DNA from: Hyphomonas sp.
GTDB lineage: Bacteria > Pseudomonadota > Alphaproteobacteria > Caulobacterales > Hyphomonadaceae
Assembly: GCA_020638455.1 (NCBI GenBank)
Contig: JACKIK010000001.1
Location: 434,001 to 498,000 of the forward strand
DNA length: 64,000 nucleotides
Reading direction: 5' to 3'
Numbering within the stretch: the first letter of the stretch is position 1; every line of letters starts with the position of its first letter. Position numbers and translations under genes: made by a program. The notes beneath the pieces are model-generated. The model worked only from the letters and a program-made list of their open reading frames with translations, was not told the origin of the DNA and made no database searches. Below are positions 24,496 to 33,063 of this stretch, in pieces.

Positions 24496-25880
24496 ATTTG
24501 AAACACATGATCGGGGGCCTTGCCATGGCCGCCTGCAGCTGGGCCGTGGCGGCACCGGCGCATGCCTTTTGCGGCTTCTATGTCGCCAAGGCCGATACGG
24601 ACCTGTTCAACGATGCCTCGAAAGTGGCGATCGCGCGGGATGGCGAACGAACGGTGGTGACGATGGCATCCGACTTCCGGGGCGACGTCTCGGAATTCGC
24701 CATGGTGGTGCCGGTGCCGGACGTCCCGCAGGAGGACCAGATCCATGTCGCCAATCCGGCGCTGATGGACCATATCGATGAATACACTGCCCCGCGCCTC
24801 GTCGAATATTATGACGAGAACCCGTGCGAGGTGTATCGCCGCGAGAAGATGATGCAGGACATGGCCATGGCCGCCCCACCGCCCATGGTGGGCATGGCAG
24901 CCGATGCCGAAGAACTGGGCGTCACGATTGAGGCGCAATACGAGGTTGGCGAGTATGACATCCTCATCCTGTCGGCGGAGGAGTCGAACGGCCTGATCAA
25001 ATGGCTGAACCAGAACGGCTACAAGATCCCCGACGGGGCAGAGGAAACGGTCGGCGCGTATCTGAAACGCGGCATGAAATTCTTCGTCGCCAAGGTGAAC
25101 CTCGACCGGCATGACGGTTCCGGCGTGCTGCGCCCGATCCAGGTGGCCTATGAGGACGAGGATTTCATGCTGCCGATCCGGCTCGGCACCGTGAATTCGG
25201 AAGGCAAGCAGGAATTGTTCGTGTTCGCCATGACCCGTTCGGGCCGCGTCGAGACCAAGAACTACCGCACCGTGAAACTGCCGTCCGACATGGACGTGCC
25301 GATCTACATCAAGGACGAGTTCGGCGATTTCTACAAAGACATGTTCAAGCACCAGGTGGACAAGGAAGACGGCAAGGCCGTGTTCATGGAATATGCCTGG
25401 GACATGGGCTGGTGCGACCCGTGCGCCGCGCAGCCGCTGACGCGGGCGGAGCTGCAGGAGCTCGGCGTGATGTGGCTCGACGAGGACCAGCCCGAAGACT
25501 ACCCGCCCGGCTTCGGCCCGCAGCCGCAGGATGTGTTCGTGACGCGCCTGCACCTTCGCTATGACGCAAAGACCTTCCCCGAGGATCTCGAATTCCAGAC
25601 CACGGGCGACCGGACGAATTACCAGGGCCGCTACGTGCTGCGCCATCCCTGGCGGGGCGACTATACGGAATGCCCGGCCGCGCGGGACTATGCCAACCAG
25701 CTGGTCAAGCGGTGGGACCAGGAGGCGATCGAACTGGCGAAGCTGACCGGGCGGGATGTGAACGAAATCCGCGCGAAGATGGCGAGCCTCGGCTACTCCG
25801 CCAGCGCCATCAAGGGCGTCGACCTGGAAACGCCGAAACCGAAAAAGACGTGGTGGCAGCGGCTCTGGGGCAAGGGTTGA
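24492..25880 (+). CDS. DUF2330 exported protein
   Basis: This is a 462-residue protein with a signal peptide (cleavage near AHAFCGFYVAKADT). The first mature residues FCGFYVAKADTDLFNDASKV, then VVPVPDVPQ, are the recognisable start of DUF2330. The C-terminal half contains a Cys pair, GWCDPCAAQPLTRAEL, and an Asp/Trp-rich segment, and the end (KTWWQRLWGKG) looks membrane-associated or interacting. Function is unknown. It is translated from an ATG overlapping the RnfD-like stop. An exported CxxC protein coupled to an electron-transfer membrane protein suggests a redox partnership. Confidence 0.85.
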   Translation: MNLKHMIGGLAMAACSWAVAAPAHAFCGFYVAKADTDLFNDASKVAIARDGERTVVTMASDFRGDVSEFAMVVPVPDVPQEDQIHVANPALMDHIDEYTAPRLVEYYDENPCEVYRREKMMQDMAMAAPPPMVGMAADAEELGVTIEAQYEVGEYDILILSAEESNGLIKWLNQNGYKIPDGAEETVGAYLKRGMKFFVAKVNLDRHDGSGVLRPIQVAYEDEDFMLPIRLGTVNSEGKQELFVFAMTRSGRVETKNYRTVKLPSDMDVPIYIKDEFGDFYKDMFKHQVDKEDGKAVFMEYAWDMGWCDPCAAQPLTRAELQELGVMWLDEDQPEDYPPGFGPQPQDVFVTRLHLRYDAKTFPEDLEFQTTGDRTNYQGRYVLRHPWRGDYTECPAARDYANQLVKRWDQEAIELAKLTGRDVNEIRAKMASLGYSASAIKGVDLETPKPKKTWWQRLWGKG

Positions 25881-25928
25881 TCCGACGCCTGCGCCAACGG
25901 TTTGTCGCCCCGGCCAAGTCGGGTTAAC

Positions 25929-25964
25929 CATGGATGCGGGTCTCGTGAGGGGTCCGCATCCATG
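25929..25964. promoter_or_regulatory. perfect 11-base dyad before the TetR gene (candidate operator)
   Basis: CATGGATGCGG (25929-25939) and CCGCATCCATG (25954-25964) are perfect inverted copies separated by 14 bases. The dyad ends 20 bases before the TetR gene start. TetR repressors bind dyads in front of their own genes, so autoregulation is plausible. There is no T-run after it, so a terminator for the DUF2330 gene is less likely. Confidence 0.5.
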
Positions 25965-25984
25965 CGTGGCGGGGTATAGTCTGA

Positions 25985-26605
25985 ATGGCACGACCATCTG
26001 GGGTCCGGAATCATGATTTCGAGGAGAAGCGGGCCGGACTGCTCAATGCGTTGACAGAGTTCGCTCTCGGATCGGACCTGTGCCGCCCTTCCCTGCGCCA
26101 GTTCGCGATTGCCTGCGCCACCTCGGAACCGAACCTCAGGCACTATTTCGGCAACCGGCAGGGCCTCGTCATTGCCATTCTCGCCAATATCGGCGAACGC
26201 CGGGTGGCGGCATGGCAGATCCCGGTCGGAGCGGCGCGCAACCCGGCCGAAGTGCTCGAGACCTATTTCCGCCTGTCGGAAGCCGTGGTGCGGAAGGGCG
26301 GCTTCATCCGCGCCCATGCGTTCGGCATCATCGAGGGCGTTGCCGATCCCGAGATCGGTCGCGCCTATCTCGACCATGTGCTGGACCCGTCGCTGACTTC
26401 GATCTGCCGGAACCTTGCTGCGACGCCGGGCTGCCCGGCGGACGATCGCACCCTGCGAATCGCAGCGATCGCCATCCTCTCCCCGGTCCTGCTCGCCGGC
26501 CTGCACCAGGACCTCCTGGGCGGAAAATCGGCCGCGCCGATCGATACTAGGTATCTTTACCAATGCCTTCAGTCATGGCTTAGCACCGGCCTTGAAGCGC
26601 GATAA
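25985..26605 (+). CDS. TetR/AcrR family transcriptional regulator
   Basis: This is a 206-residue regulator. The N-terminal helix-turn-helix is built from RAGLLNALTEFALGSDLCRPSLRQFAIACATSEPNLRHYFGNRQGLVIAIL, in which the LRHYFGNRQ segment is the standard TetR recognition-helix region. The C-terminal ligand-binding helical domain has a hydrophobic dimer face (ILSPVLLAGLHQDLLGG). The effector is unknown. A perfect inverted repeat lies 20 bases upstream. No metabolic or transport gene is directly adjacent on either side, so its targets are unclear apart from itself. Confidence 0.85.
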   Translation: MARPSGVRNHDFEEKRAGLLNALTEFALGSDLCRPSLRQFAIACATSEPNLRHYFGNRQGLVIAILANIGERRVAAWQIPVGAARNPAEVLETYFRLSEAVVRKGGFIRAHAFGIIEGVADPEIGRAYLDHVLDPSLTSICRNLAATPGCPADDRTLRIAAIAILSPVLLAGLHQDLLGGKSAAPIDTRYLYQCLQSWLSTGLEAR

Positions 26606-26699
26606 TATTGCCCTTGCGTTCAATTCGCGTGGCACGGGTATTGCTTCGCTGTATGCGCCTTTTGTCTATTAGGTGTAATGCTCGTTCGCTATCACTCCA

Positions 26700-27815
26700 A
26701 TGCCAGATACCGGTTTGTCACCTGACGCGCTGACTGAAGCGCAACTGCGCGCCCGTCTCGAAACGCCGCGCCTGTCCGTGATCATCACGAACTTTAACTA
26801 TGCCGATTTCATCGCCACGGCGATCGACAGCGTGCTGTCGCAGCATCCCCGCGCCGAACTGATCGTCGTGGACGATTTGTCCACCGACAGCTCACGCGAT
26901 GTGATCCGCAGCTATGGCGACCAGGTCATCCCGGTGTTCCAGGAGACCAATCAGGGCCAGGGCGCAGGCTTCAATGCCGGCTTCGAGCGTGCGACCGGCG
27001 ACCTTGTCATGTTCCTCGATGCCGACGATTTCCTGCTGCCCGGCGCGGTCAGGGAAATCCTGTCGAACTATGTCCCCGGCGTCGCCATCTATCATTACCG
27101 CATGCGGTATGCGAACGCGGAAGGCGAGCTCGGCCGGATGCACCCTTCGCCGCAGACCCCGCTTGCCGAAGGCGACCTGTCGGCGCAACTGCGCGACCAG
27201 GGCCGCTATGTTGGCACAATCACGTCCGGCCTCGTGTTCTCGCGCAAGGTGCTGGAGAAGGTCCTGCCGATGGATGCCGGCACGTTCCGCCAGAATGCCG
27301 ACGGTTACCTGACCTCCTGCGTGCCGCTGTACGGACCCGCGCGCACCTCGCAATTCGTCATTTCGGGCTACCGGGTGCACAACCGGCAGATGACCAATGC
27401 CGGCGGCGCCTATGCCCGGCGCGCGCGCTGGCGGCTGGCGCATGACGAAGCCCGCTACGCGGTCATCCGCGATCATGCCGGACGGCTCGGACTGCCCGTC
27501 GCCGATCACCTTGGCGACCGCGATTATCTCGATCTCGAAGAGCGCCTGATTTCTCTGACGTTCGAACCCGAATTCCACCCGATTGGCAGCGATACGGCCG
27601 GGGACCTCATCCACCGGATCGTCAGCGCGGTGCCCGAAACCGCATCAGGCCGCAATGCGACCGTCAAGAGCCTGTTCTGGCGCACAATGGGCGTTCTGCC
27701 GCCGAAGGCCCGGCGCCTCATGCTGCAGTGGCGGATCGATCCGCAGGCGCGCCCGCCGGCCGTGGCATTCGCTGCCCGCCAGATCCGCCGCTTCGCGATG
27801 CGGCGTTCGCACTAG
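26700..27815 (+). CDS. family 2 glycosyltransferase
   Basis: This is a 371-residue GT2-type glycosyltransferase with an N-terminal GT-A fold. RLSVIITNFNYADFIATAID is the nucleotide-binding start, LIVVDDLSTDSS carries the first acidic pair and VMFLDADDFL the DxD-like metal motif. It probably transfers a sugar from a nucleotide donor onto a surface polysaccharide or lipid. No other sugar genes are near. The short spacer before it (26606-26699) is T-rich and has no clear ribosome-binding site. Its stop overlaps the convergent aldolase stop. Confidence 0.85.
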   Translation: MPDTGLSPDALTEAQLRARLETPRLSVIITNFNYADFIATAIDSVLSQHPRAELIVVDDLSTDSSRDVIRSYGDQVIPVFQETNQGQGAGFNAGFERATGDLVMFLDADDFLLPGAVREILSNYVPGVAIYHYRMRYANAEGELGRMHPSPQTPLAEGDLSAQLRDQGRYVGTITSGLVFSRKVLEKVLPMDAGTFRQNADGYLTSCVPLYGPARTSQFVISGYRVHNRQMTNAGGAYARRARWRLAHDEARYAVIRDHAGRLGLPVADHLGDRDYLDLEERLISLTFEPEFHPIGSDTAGDLIHRIVSAVPETASGRNATVKSLFWRTMGVLPPKARRLMLQWRIDPQARPPAVAFAARQIRRFAMRRSH

Positions 27816-28837
27816 CCGGCCGCAAGCGCGGCCCTGACAGCGGCGATGTCCTCCGGACCCGTCGACCATGCGCAGACGAAACGCGAGCTGTTGTCCGCCC
27901 AGGGATAAAACAGCGCCCCGGCCTTGCGCAGGCGCTTTGCGGCATCGTCAGGCAGCAGCGGGAAGACTTCATTGCCGTCGACCGGATAGGCGAGGTCAAA
28001 CCCCGCCCCGGTGAACACATCGGCGAGATCGGCTGCCATGGCGTTGGCATGTTCTGCAAGTTCCAGCCACAGCCCGCCATCCAGCATAGCGCGCGCCTGC
28101 GCCGCGATGAAACGCATCTTGGCCGGCATGTGTCCGGATCGCTTCGCACGAGCCTTCAGGTCCGCATATTTCGTCCGGGCACGGCCGAACAGGATAATGA
28201 TTTCGCAGCCGATGGCGCCGGTCTTGGTCAGGCCGAAGGTCAGCACGTCGACACCGGCCTTCCAGGTCATGTCAGCGGCCTTGGCGTGCGTGGAGATGAG
28301 CGCGTTGCCGAGACGTGCCCCGTCCATGTGCACGGCCAGGCCCTTGTCATGGGCAAGCCGCGCATAAAGGGCGACCTCCGCGGCACTGTAGGCCGTGCCG
28401 CATTCCGTGAGATTGGTGAGGGAGAGGACGTCTGCCGGGGTCTCGTGCACGAAGTCGCGGTTGATCTGGCCGAGTGCCGCCTCCAGTGCGTCGCGCTCGA
28501 TGCGGGCGCCAAAGCCTTTGAGCAGGCGCAGCTTTCCGCCGCCGGAGAAGAATTCCGGCGCGCCACGCTCGTCCCGCTCGATATGGGCCTGTTCGTGGCA
28601 GAGCACCGCGCCGGTCGGCGGACAGAAGCAGGACAGGGCAAGCGCGTTCGAGGCCGTGCCCGAGGCCGTCATCCAGAAATCGAAATCGTCGGTTTCGAAA
28701 ACCGCTTCCAGCAGCGGCCGTACGGCTGCCGTGGCGCTGTCGCCGCCATAGCTGCCTTCCATGCCGGAATTGGCGTCGAGCAGCGCTTCGATGACGCGCG
28801 CATGAGCAGGCGCCGATGTGTCGGAAGAGAAATTCAT
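27812..28837 (-). CDS. threonine aldolase family PLP enzyme
   Basis: This is a 341-residue fold-type I PLP enzyme of the beta-eliminating lyase/threonine aldolase family. It starts MNFSSDTSAPAHARVIEAL. FWMTASGTASNALALS is the cofactor phosphate region, VHMDGARLGNAL holds the aspartate that contacts the pyridine nitrogen, and the Schiff-base lysine is in LTFGLTKTGAIGCE. The known reaction splits L-threonine or allo-threonine into glycine and acetaldehyde. The ATG overlaps the SDR stop (TGATG), so the two are cotranslated. Confidence 0.88.
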   Translation of the reverse strand: MNFSSDTSAPAHARVIEALLDANSGMEGSYGGDSATAAVRPLLEAVFETDDFDFWMTASGTASNALALSCFCPPTGAVLCHEQAHIERDERGAPEFFSGGGKLRLLKGFGARIERDALEAALGQINRDFVHETPADVLSLTNLTECGTAYSAAEVALYARLAHDKGLAVHMDGARLGNALISTHAKAADMTWKAGVDVLTFGLTKTGAIGCEIIILFGRARTKYADLKARAKRSGHMPAKMRFIAAQARAMLDGGLWLELAEHANAMAADLADVFTGAGFDLAYPVDGNEVFPLLPDDAAKRLRKAGALFYPWADNSSRFVCAWSTGPEDIAAVRAALAAG

Positions 28838-29589
28838 CAGGGTGTCACGTCGGGAGTTTGCCACATGAGGTGTTGTCCGCCGTCGCACAGGATCATCTGC
28901 CCGGTCACGCTGGAGGCCGCCACAAGATAGCGCAAGGCGCGGACGATCTCTTCGGGCGAAGAGCCCTCGCCTGTCAAGGTGGCCGCCTTTTCGGCGGCAA
29001 AGTCCGCATCGCTCTGGTGCACGCTTTTCAGGACAGGGCCGGGACCGATGGCGTTGACCCGGATGCTGGGTGCAAGCGCCTGCGCCAGGGTCTGCGTCGC
29101 CTGCCACAGCGCGGCCTTGGACAGCGTATAGGTGAAGAACAGCGGATTGAGCTTGAGGACGCGCTGGTCGATCAGGTTGACGATGAGGCCCTTCCGCCCG
29201 TCCGGCAGTGCCGCTGCCATCTGCTGGGCGAGGTGAACGGGCGCGCGCAGGTTCGGCTCAATGTGCTTGTCCCAGTCCGCCCGGGAATGTTCCTGTACGG
29301 AGTCATCATCGAAGGTCGAGGCGGAGTTGACGAGCAGGCTGACGGGTCCGCCCAATGCTTCCGAGGCGCGAGCAATGAGGCCCGAGCGGTCGGCTTCCGA
29401 GGCAAGGTCTGCCCGCAGCGGCTCAGCCGTTCCACCCGCCGCCCGGATCATGTCGCAGGTTTCGCCAGCGCCCTTGGCGGAGGCGCGATAATGCACAGCG
29501 ACTGTCCAGCCATCCTCGCCCAGCGCCGCCGCCATCGCCCGGCCGAGACGCGCGCCGGCCCCGGTGACCAGAGCGATGCCTGGCCTCAC
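28837..29589 (-). CDS. SDR family oxidoreductase (pteridine-reductase-like)
   Basis: This is a 250-residue short-chain dehydrogenase. The cofactor loop is LVTGAGARLG, which has the TGxxxRxG form seen in pteridine reductases rather than the usual TGxxxGxG. LVNSAST replaces NNAG, and the catalytic Tyr/Lys pair is in FTYTLSKAALWQ. The likely cofactor is NADPH, and a pterin substrate is plausible but not proven. It starts at a GTG that overlaps the antiporter stop (GTGA), which decides the start. The threonine aldolase gene follows with a one-base overlap. Confidence 0.85.
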   Translation of the reverse strand: MRPGIALVTGAGARLGRAMAAALGEDGWTVAVHYRASAKGAGETCDMIRAAGGTAEPLRADLASEADRSGLIARASEALGGPVSLLVNSASTFDDDSVQEHSRADWDKHIEPNLRAPVHLAQQMAAALPDGRKGLIVNLIDQRVLKLNPLFFTYTLSKAALWQATQTLAQALAPSIRVNAIGPGPVLKSVHQSDADFAAEKAATLTGEGSSPEEIVRALRYLVAASSVTGQMILCDGGQHLMWQTPDVTP

Positions 29590-30575
29590 GGCGTCGCCGG
29601 CTGGAACAGGCCCAGCAGGTTGAAGCCTGAAATCAGTCCGTAGATGTAAACGGCATAGACCAGCAGCAGCAACACGCCGGCAAGATAGCCGATCCGGGCG
29701 CGGGTGACGATCAGGAGGGCCACGATGAGCGCCGAGGCGCCGAGCGCCCAATGATCGTACTGGCTGAACGAAGGAGCGATCGGCATCGGCCCGAACAGGG
29801 CAACGACGCCGCCGGCGCCCAGCAGGTTGAAGATGTTGGAGCCGATCACGTTGCCGATCACCACTTCGCCTTCGCGCCGGATTGCGGCGACGATGCCCGC
29901 CCCGATTTCCGGCAGGGAGGTGCCGACGGCCAGCAGGGTCAGCCCGATATACTCCTCCGGAACATTGAAGGCATGGGCGACGCCGATGCCGCCCGAAATG
30001 ACCAGTTTCGAACCGAGGAACAGGCCGCAGATGCCGAGCGGCACGAACGGCACGGCGAGCCAGACCGGCAGGTGCGGGTCTTCCTCTTCCGAGACGGCCG
30101 GATCCTCTCCCGTTGCCACAGCCCGGCGGGCGCGAATGAAAGCGAAGCCCGAATAGGCGACCAGCAGCATCAGGAAGCAGACGCCGACCAGGGGCGAGAG
30201 TGGCATCAGCGACGTCATGCCGATCCATACTGCCGTGGCCAGCAGCATCGCCCCGAGCGCCCGCTTCTCCCCGGCCCCGCCCGCCGTCAGCGGCGCGATC
30301 AGGGCCGGCAGGCCGAGCACGAGGAAGACATTGGCGATGTTGGAGCCGACGATATTGCCGAGCGCGATGCCGGTCTGCCCCTCAAAGGCGGCATTGACCG
30401 AAACGAACATCTCGGGCGCCGACGTACCGAATCCGACGATGAAGATACCGGCCACGAGCGCGGATACGCCAAGGCGCCGGGCGAGCGAAACCGCTCCGCT
30501 CACAAGGAAATTGCCTGCCAGCGCCATGACCACGAGTCCTCCCGTGAGGGAGGCAATCAGAGCGAGATCCGGCAT
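29586..30575 (-). CDS. CaCA-family calcium/sodium antiporter (YrbG-like)
   Basis: This is a 329-residue antiporter with about ten transmembrane helices and two inverted alpha repeats. Repeat 1 reads FGTSAPEMFVSV and GNIVGSNIANVFLVLG, and repeat 2 reads VGTSLPEIGAGI and GNVIGSNIFNLLGAG. The paired GTSxPE and GNxxGSNI motifs carry the ion-binding glutamates and asparagines known from NCX_Mj and YrbG. It should exchange calcium against sodium or protons across the inner membrane. It leads an operon with the SDR and aldolase genes through overlapping codons. Confidence 0.93.
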   Translation of the reverse strand: MPDLALIASLTGGLVVMALAGNFLVSGAVSLARRLGVSALVAGIFIVGFGTSAPEMFVSVNAAFEGQTGIALGNIVGSNIANVFLVLGLPALIAPLTAGGAGEKRALGAMLLATAVWIGMTSLMPLSPLVGVCFLMLLVAYSGFAFIRARRAVATGEDPAVSEEEDPHLPVWLAVPFVPLGICGLFLGSKLVISGGIGVAHAFNVPEEYIGLTLLAVGTSLPEIGAGIVAAIRREGEVVIGNVIGSNIFNLLGAGGVVALFGPMPIAPSFSQYDHWALGASALIVALLIVTRARIGYLAGVLLLLVYAVYIYGLISGFNLLGLFQPATP

Positions 30576-30590
30576 GGCCAGAGCCCGTCT

Positions 30591-30683
30591 TTAGTCGAGA
30601 CGTTTGAATTCGATGAGATTCAGGATGCCGAACACGATCACGATGGCGGCAATGGCAAGCAGGGACGGATGGATCGGAATCAT
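30591..30683 (-). CDS. 30-residue single-helix membrane protein
   Basis: A 30-codon frame starts at an ATG preceded by AAAGAGA with good spacing. It encodes MIPIHPSLLAIA, then a hydrophobic helix and a basic-acidic end NLIEFKRLD. The layout, one transmembrane helix followed by a short charged tail, is typical of small membrane proteins that modulate larger complexes. It lies 15 bases upstream of the antiporter gene on the same strand, so it may be cotranscribed with it and perhaps bind it. Conservation would be the decisive test. Confidence 0.6.
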   Translation of the reverse strand: MIPIHPSLLAIAAIVIVFGILNLIEFKRLD

Positions 30684-30863
30684 TGTCTCTTTCTCGCTTT
30701 TTTCACTATGTCCTGCAGAGAATGCGTTGCCGTTGCATAACCTGCCCCGCGGCGAATGGCGAGCCCCAACCACATATTTCCGCAACGGAAATCAGCATAT
30801 TCTAAAGTCGAAATCTGCCGATTCCGGCCTGAACACCTCCAGAATCCCGCTAAGGACCGCGCC

Positions 30864-31334
30864 ATGGCCACGTTGCGCACGCGCTTTTTCCATTCCTGGT
30901 TCCGCCTCACCCGGCCATTGACGCTGGGCGTGCGGGCGGCGGTGGAGGACCCCGGCGGGCGCGTGTTCCTGGTGCGCCATACCTATGTCAATGGCTGGTA
31001 CCTGCCGGGCGGCGGCGTCGAGAAGGCCGAGACGCATATCGAGGCGCTGAGCCGCGAACTGATGGAAGAAGGCGGCTTCCGCCTCACCGGCGAACCGGAC
31101 CTTGTCGGCATCTATTCCAACCATCTCGTCTTCCCGAATGACCATGTGATTCTCTGCCGGGTGCGGCCCGGAATGTGGGAACAGGGCGAGGCAACCTCGC
31201 AAGGCGAGATTGCCGAAACGCTTTGGGCCGATCCGCTGGCGCCGCCGGACGGCACCACGCCGGGGACACGCCTGAGGCTGGCCGAACTGTATGGCGGGGC
31301 GCCGAGGTCGCCTTACTGGACGCCGGCCAGCTGA
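30864..31334 (+). CDS. Nudix hydrolase
   Basis: This is a 156-residue Nudix protein. The Nudix box follows the consensus exactly, from GGVEKAE through REL to MEEGGF (about residues 48-69), giving the catalytic REx2EE helix that binds magnesium. It hydrolyses a nucleoside diphosphate linked to some other group, and the substrate is unknown. The ATG at 30864 has AAGGA upstream and gives the natural length. Earlier in-frame codons run through a non-coding-looking leader. The 3' end overlaps the convergent L,D-transpeptidase gene by 22 bases. Confidence 0.9.
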   Translation: MATLRTRFFHSWFRLTRPLTLGVRAAVEDPGGRVFLVRHTYVNGWYLPGGGVEKAETHIEALSRELMEEGGFRLTGEPDLVGIYSNHLVFPNDHVILCRVRPGMWEQGEATSQGEIAETLWADPLAPPDGTTPGTRLRLAELYGGAPRSPYWTPAS

Positions 31335-32074
31335 TAGCTGCCGTCCGCCACGCGCACCTGCGGGACGCGGCCGGTGTCTTCGAAGGCCTGCCAGGCCGGG
31401 GCAAGCGAGCGCCAGAAGGAAGCATTCGGGTCGCCGGCATGGCGCTGGAGGTTGGCCGCCGTCATCGGGAACGGGAAGATGTGGACCGGAACGGTTCCCT
31501 CGCCGTGCTCAAGGGCAGCCTGCATCAGCGTCCAGATTTCCTCGATTGCCTCGTCCGTCATGGCGTAGCAACCGACCGAGACGCAGTCGCCGTGCACCAT
31601 GAGATAGCTGCCGGTACGGCCCTTCGCCCGGTCAAACGCGTTGGGGTAGCCAAGGTCGAAGGAAAGGTGGAAAGCGGAAGACGGGTTCATCTGGCCGGGC
31701 GATACGGCATAGAAACCCTCCGGGGCCTGCAGGTCACCTTCGGCCTGTTTGGGGCCCAGCTTGCCGGAGAAGGCACAGACCGGCCACGAACGGAACGCTT
31801 CGTACTCACCCTCTGCGTCCTGCACATAGGCCGTCATCACGGCAGGTTCCTTGGTCAACCGGAAGTAAACCGGCGCACCGAGCGCAAGGCCTTTTGCTTC
31901 GAGCGCTTCCGTGAGTTCGGGGGCGTGCGCGGCAATGGCGGCGCGGGAGCGGGCATTGGAGGGTACGTCGTCGACGCCGGCCACCGCCAGAACGGCGGGA
32001 AGGCTGAGAAAGGCAAGGGCTGCAACCGCCACGGCGGGCAGTTTCAGGGCAGAGCGGCGGGTCTTGCGTCTCAT
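31313..32074 (-). CDS. YafK-type L,D-transpeptidase family protein
   Basis: This is a 253-residue exported protein. A basic start (MRRKTRRSALK) and a hydrophobic segment form an uncleaved anchor or signal. The YkuD catalytic motif is visible as LMVHGDCVSVGCYAMTD, with His, Ser-x-Gly-Cys and the nucleophilic cysteine in order. The N-terminal part (FRLTKEPAVMTAYVQD, EGFYAVSPGQMNPSSAFHLSF) matches the YafK/DpaA-like subgroup, which acts on peptidoglycan cross-links or releases lipoprotein from the wall. The ATG at 32074 has an AGAAGAGG site. Confidence 0.9.
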   Translation of the reverse strand: MRRKTRRSALKLPAVAVAALAFLSLPAVLAVAGVDDVPSNARSRAAIAAHAPELTEALEAKGLALGAPVYFRLTKEPAVMTAYVQDAEGEYEAFRSWPVCAFSGKLGPKQAEGDLQAPEGFYAVSPGQMNPSSAFHLSFDLGYPNAFDRAKGRTGSYLMVHGDCVSVGCYAMTDEAIEEIWTLMQAALEHGEGTVPVHIFPFPMTAANLQRHAGDPNASFWRSLAPAWQAFEDTGRVPQVRVADGSYQLAGVQ

Positions 32075-32298
32075 GCCTCTTCTGATCGGCCGCAAATACG
32101 GCCCTTCGCGGGCCGCCATCAAGGCCGTTTCAAGGAAGTCCGTCCGCAGGCCGCCCCAATTTCGCCCAGTGTATTAAGCGCACATTAAGATGCCGATGAG
32201 ACGATGTTGCCATGGCGGATCATTTCCCCTGTCCGTCATGACCACTCCAAATGTGCGTTGCAGGTTTCCCCTTGTCCTGCGCGCGTATTGAATTCGAG

Positions 32299-32331
32299 AA
32301 CGCCGGCCCTTCCCAGCGGGCCGGCGTTTTT
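32299..32331 (+). terminator. intrinsic terminator on the + strand
   Basis: A perfect 11-base stem AACGCCGGCCC / GGGCCGGCGTT with an 8-base loop is followed by TTTTT when read on the + strand. No + strand gene ends nearby: the adjacent pgsA and L,D-transpeptidase genes both run leftward. It may end an unannotated small RNA starting in 32160-32290, or act in reverse for pgsA with a poor tail. The rest of 32075-32335 shows no gene. Confidence 0.7.
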
Positions 32332-32335
32332 CGTC

Positions 32336-33001
32336 TCAGCGCGCGCTTTGCGCCGCCGCCTTCATGTAGCGCCAGCCGGTCCAGACCGAGAGGCCTGCGG
32401 CGATCCAGAGCAATGCGACCAGAAGGAACGCAGTGAAGCCGGCAAGGACGCCCTGCGCGCCGTTCTGCGAGACGGCGTCCTGCGGCATGACAGCAAGCGG
32501 CAGCATCAGGCCGATAATGGCAGCCATCTCGAAGCCGGTTTTCCACTTGGCGAGGTTCGACGGATCGACCACTGCCCTGCCCCGCGGTGTGGTTCGCAGC
32601 CAGGTCATGAAGGCGTCGCGCGCAATGATCGCGGCTGCCGGAATATAGACAAGCCAGGTGCGGAAGATCATGGCGAGTCCCAGCAGGGCGAGGCCGACCA
32701 GCAGCTTGTCGGCAATCGGGTCGAGCCAGACGCCGAAGCGCGAATGCGCATCCAGCTTGCGGGCGAGCCAGCCGTCGAGGAAATCGGTCAGTGCCCCGGA
32801 GAGGAAGGCCAGCAGGGCGAACTGGTACCAGAGCTGCTGGATCGCGGCCCGGCGCCCCTGCTCGTCGGCGGGAATGTCCTGCGTCATTCCGAGATCGATG
32901 GCGCCCTGTGCCTGCAGTGCCTGGATGACGCCCCAGAAGCACAGCAGCGCGAACGCGCAGCGCGCAATGGTGAGCGCATTGGGGAGCCATTTGAAATTCA
33001 T
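32336..33001 (-). CDS. pgsA: CDP-diacylglycerol-glycerol-3-phosphate 3-phosphatidyltransferase
   Basis: This is a 221-residue CDP-alcohol phosphatidyltransferase of the inner membrane. The family motif D-G-x2-A-R-x8-G-x3-D-x3-D is complete in DGWLARKLDAHSRFGVWLDP and the following IAD. The protein makes phosphatidylglycerol phosphate, the first committed step to phosphatidylglycerol and cardiolipin. It has about five helices, and PNALTIARCAFALLCFW is the usual PgsA start. An insertion of polar residues (AIDLGMTQDIPADEQGRR) follows the first helix. The ATG at 33001 fits the family N-terminus. A palindromic element separates it from hslO upstream. Confidence 0.92.
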   Translation of the reverse strand: MNFKWLPNALTIARCAFALLCFWGVIQALQAQGAIDLGMTQDIPADEQGRRAAIQQLWYQFALLAFLSGALTDFLDGWLARKLDAHSRFGVWLDPIADKLLVGLALLGLAMIFRTWLVYIPAAAIIARDAFMTWLRTTPRGRAVVDPSNLAKWKTGFEMAAIIGLMLPLAVMPQDAVSQNGAQGVLAGFTAFLLVALLWIAAGLSVWTGWRYMKAAAQSAR

Positions 33002-33063
33002 GGGCGTCCCTGTGCCAGCGCGGAGGCGGCGGCGCAATCAGGAAGTGCGGCTTTCCCTCACCT

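Noticed and set aside
24018..25997. 659-codon frame antisense to the DUF2330 gene
   Set aside because: It is the longest shadow frame in the window. It overlaps two coupled genes with clear motifs and has no domain.
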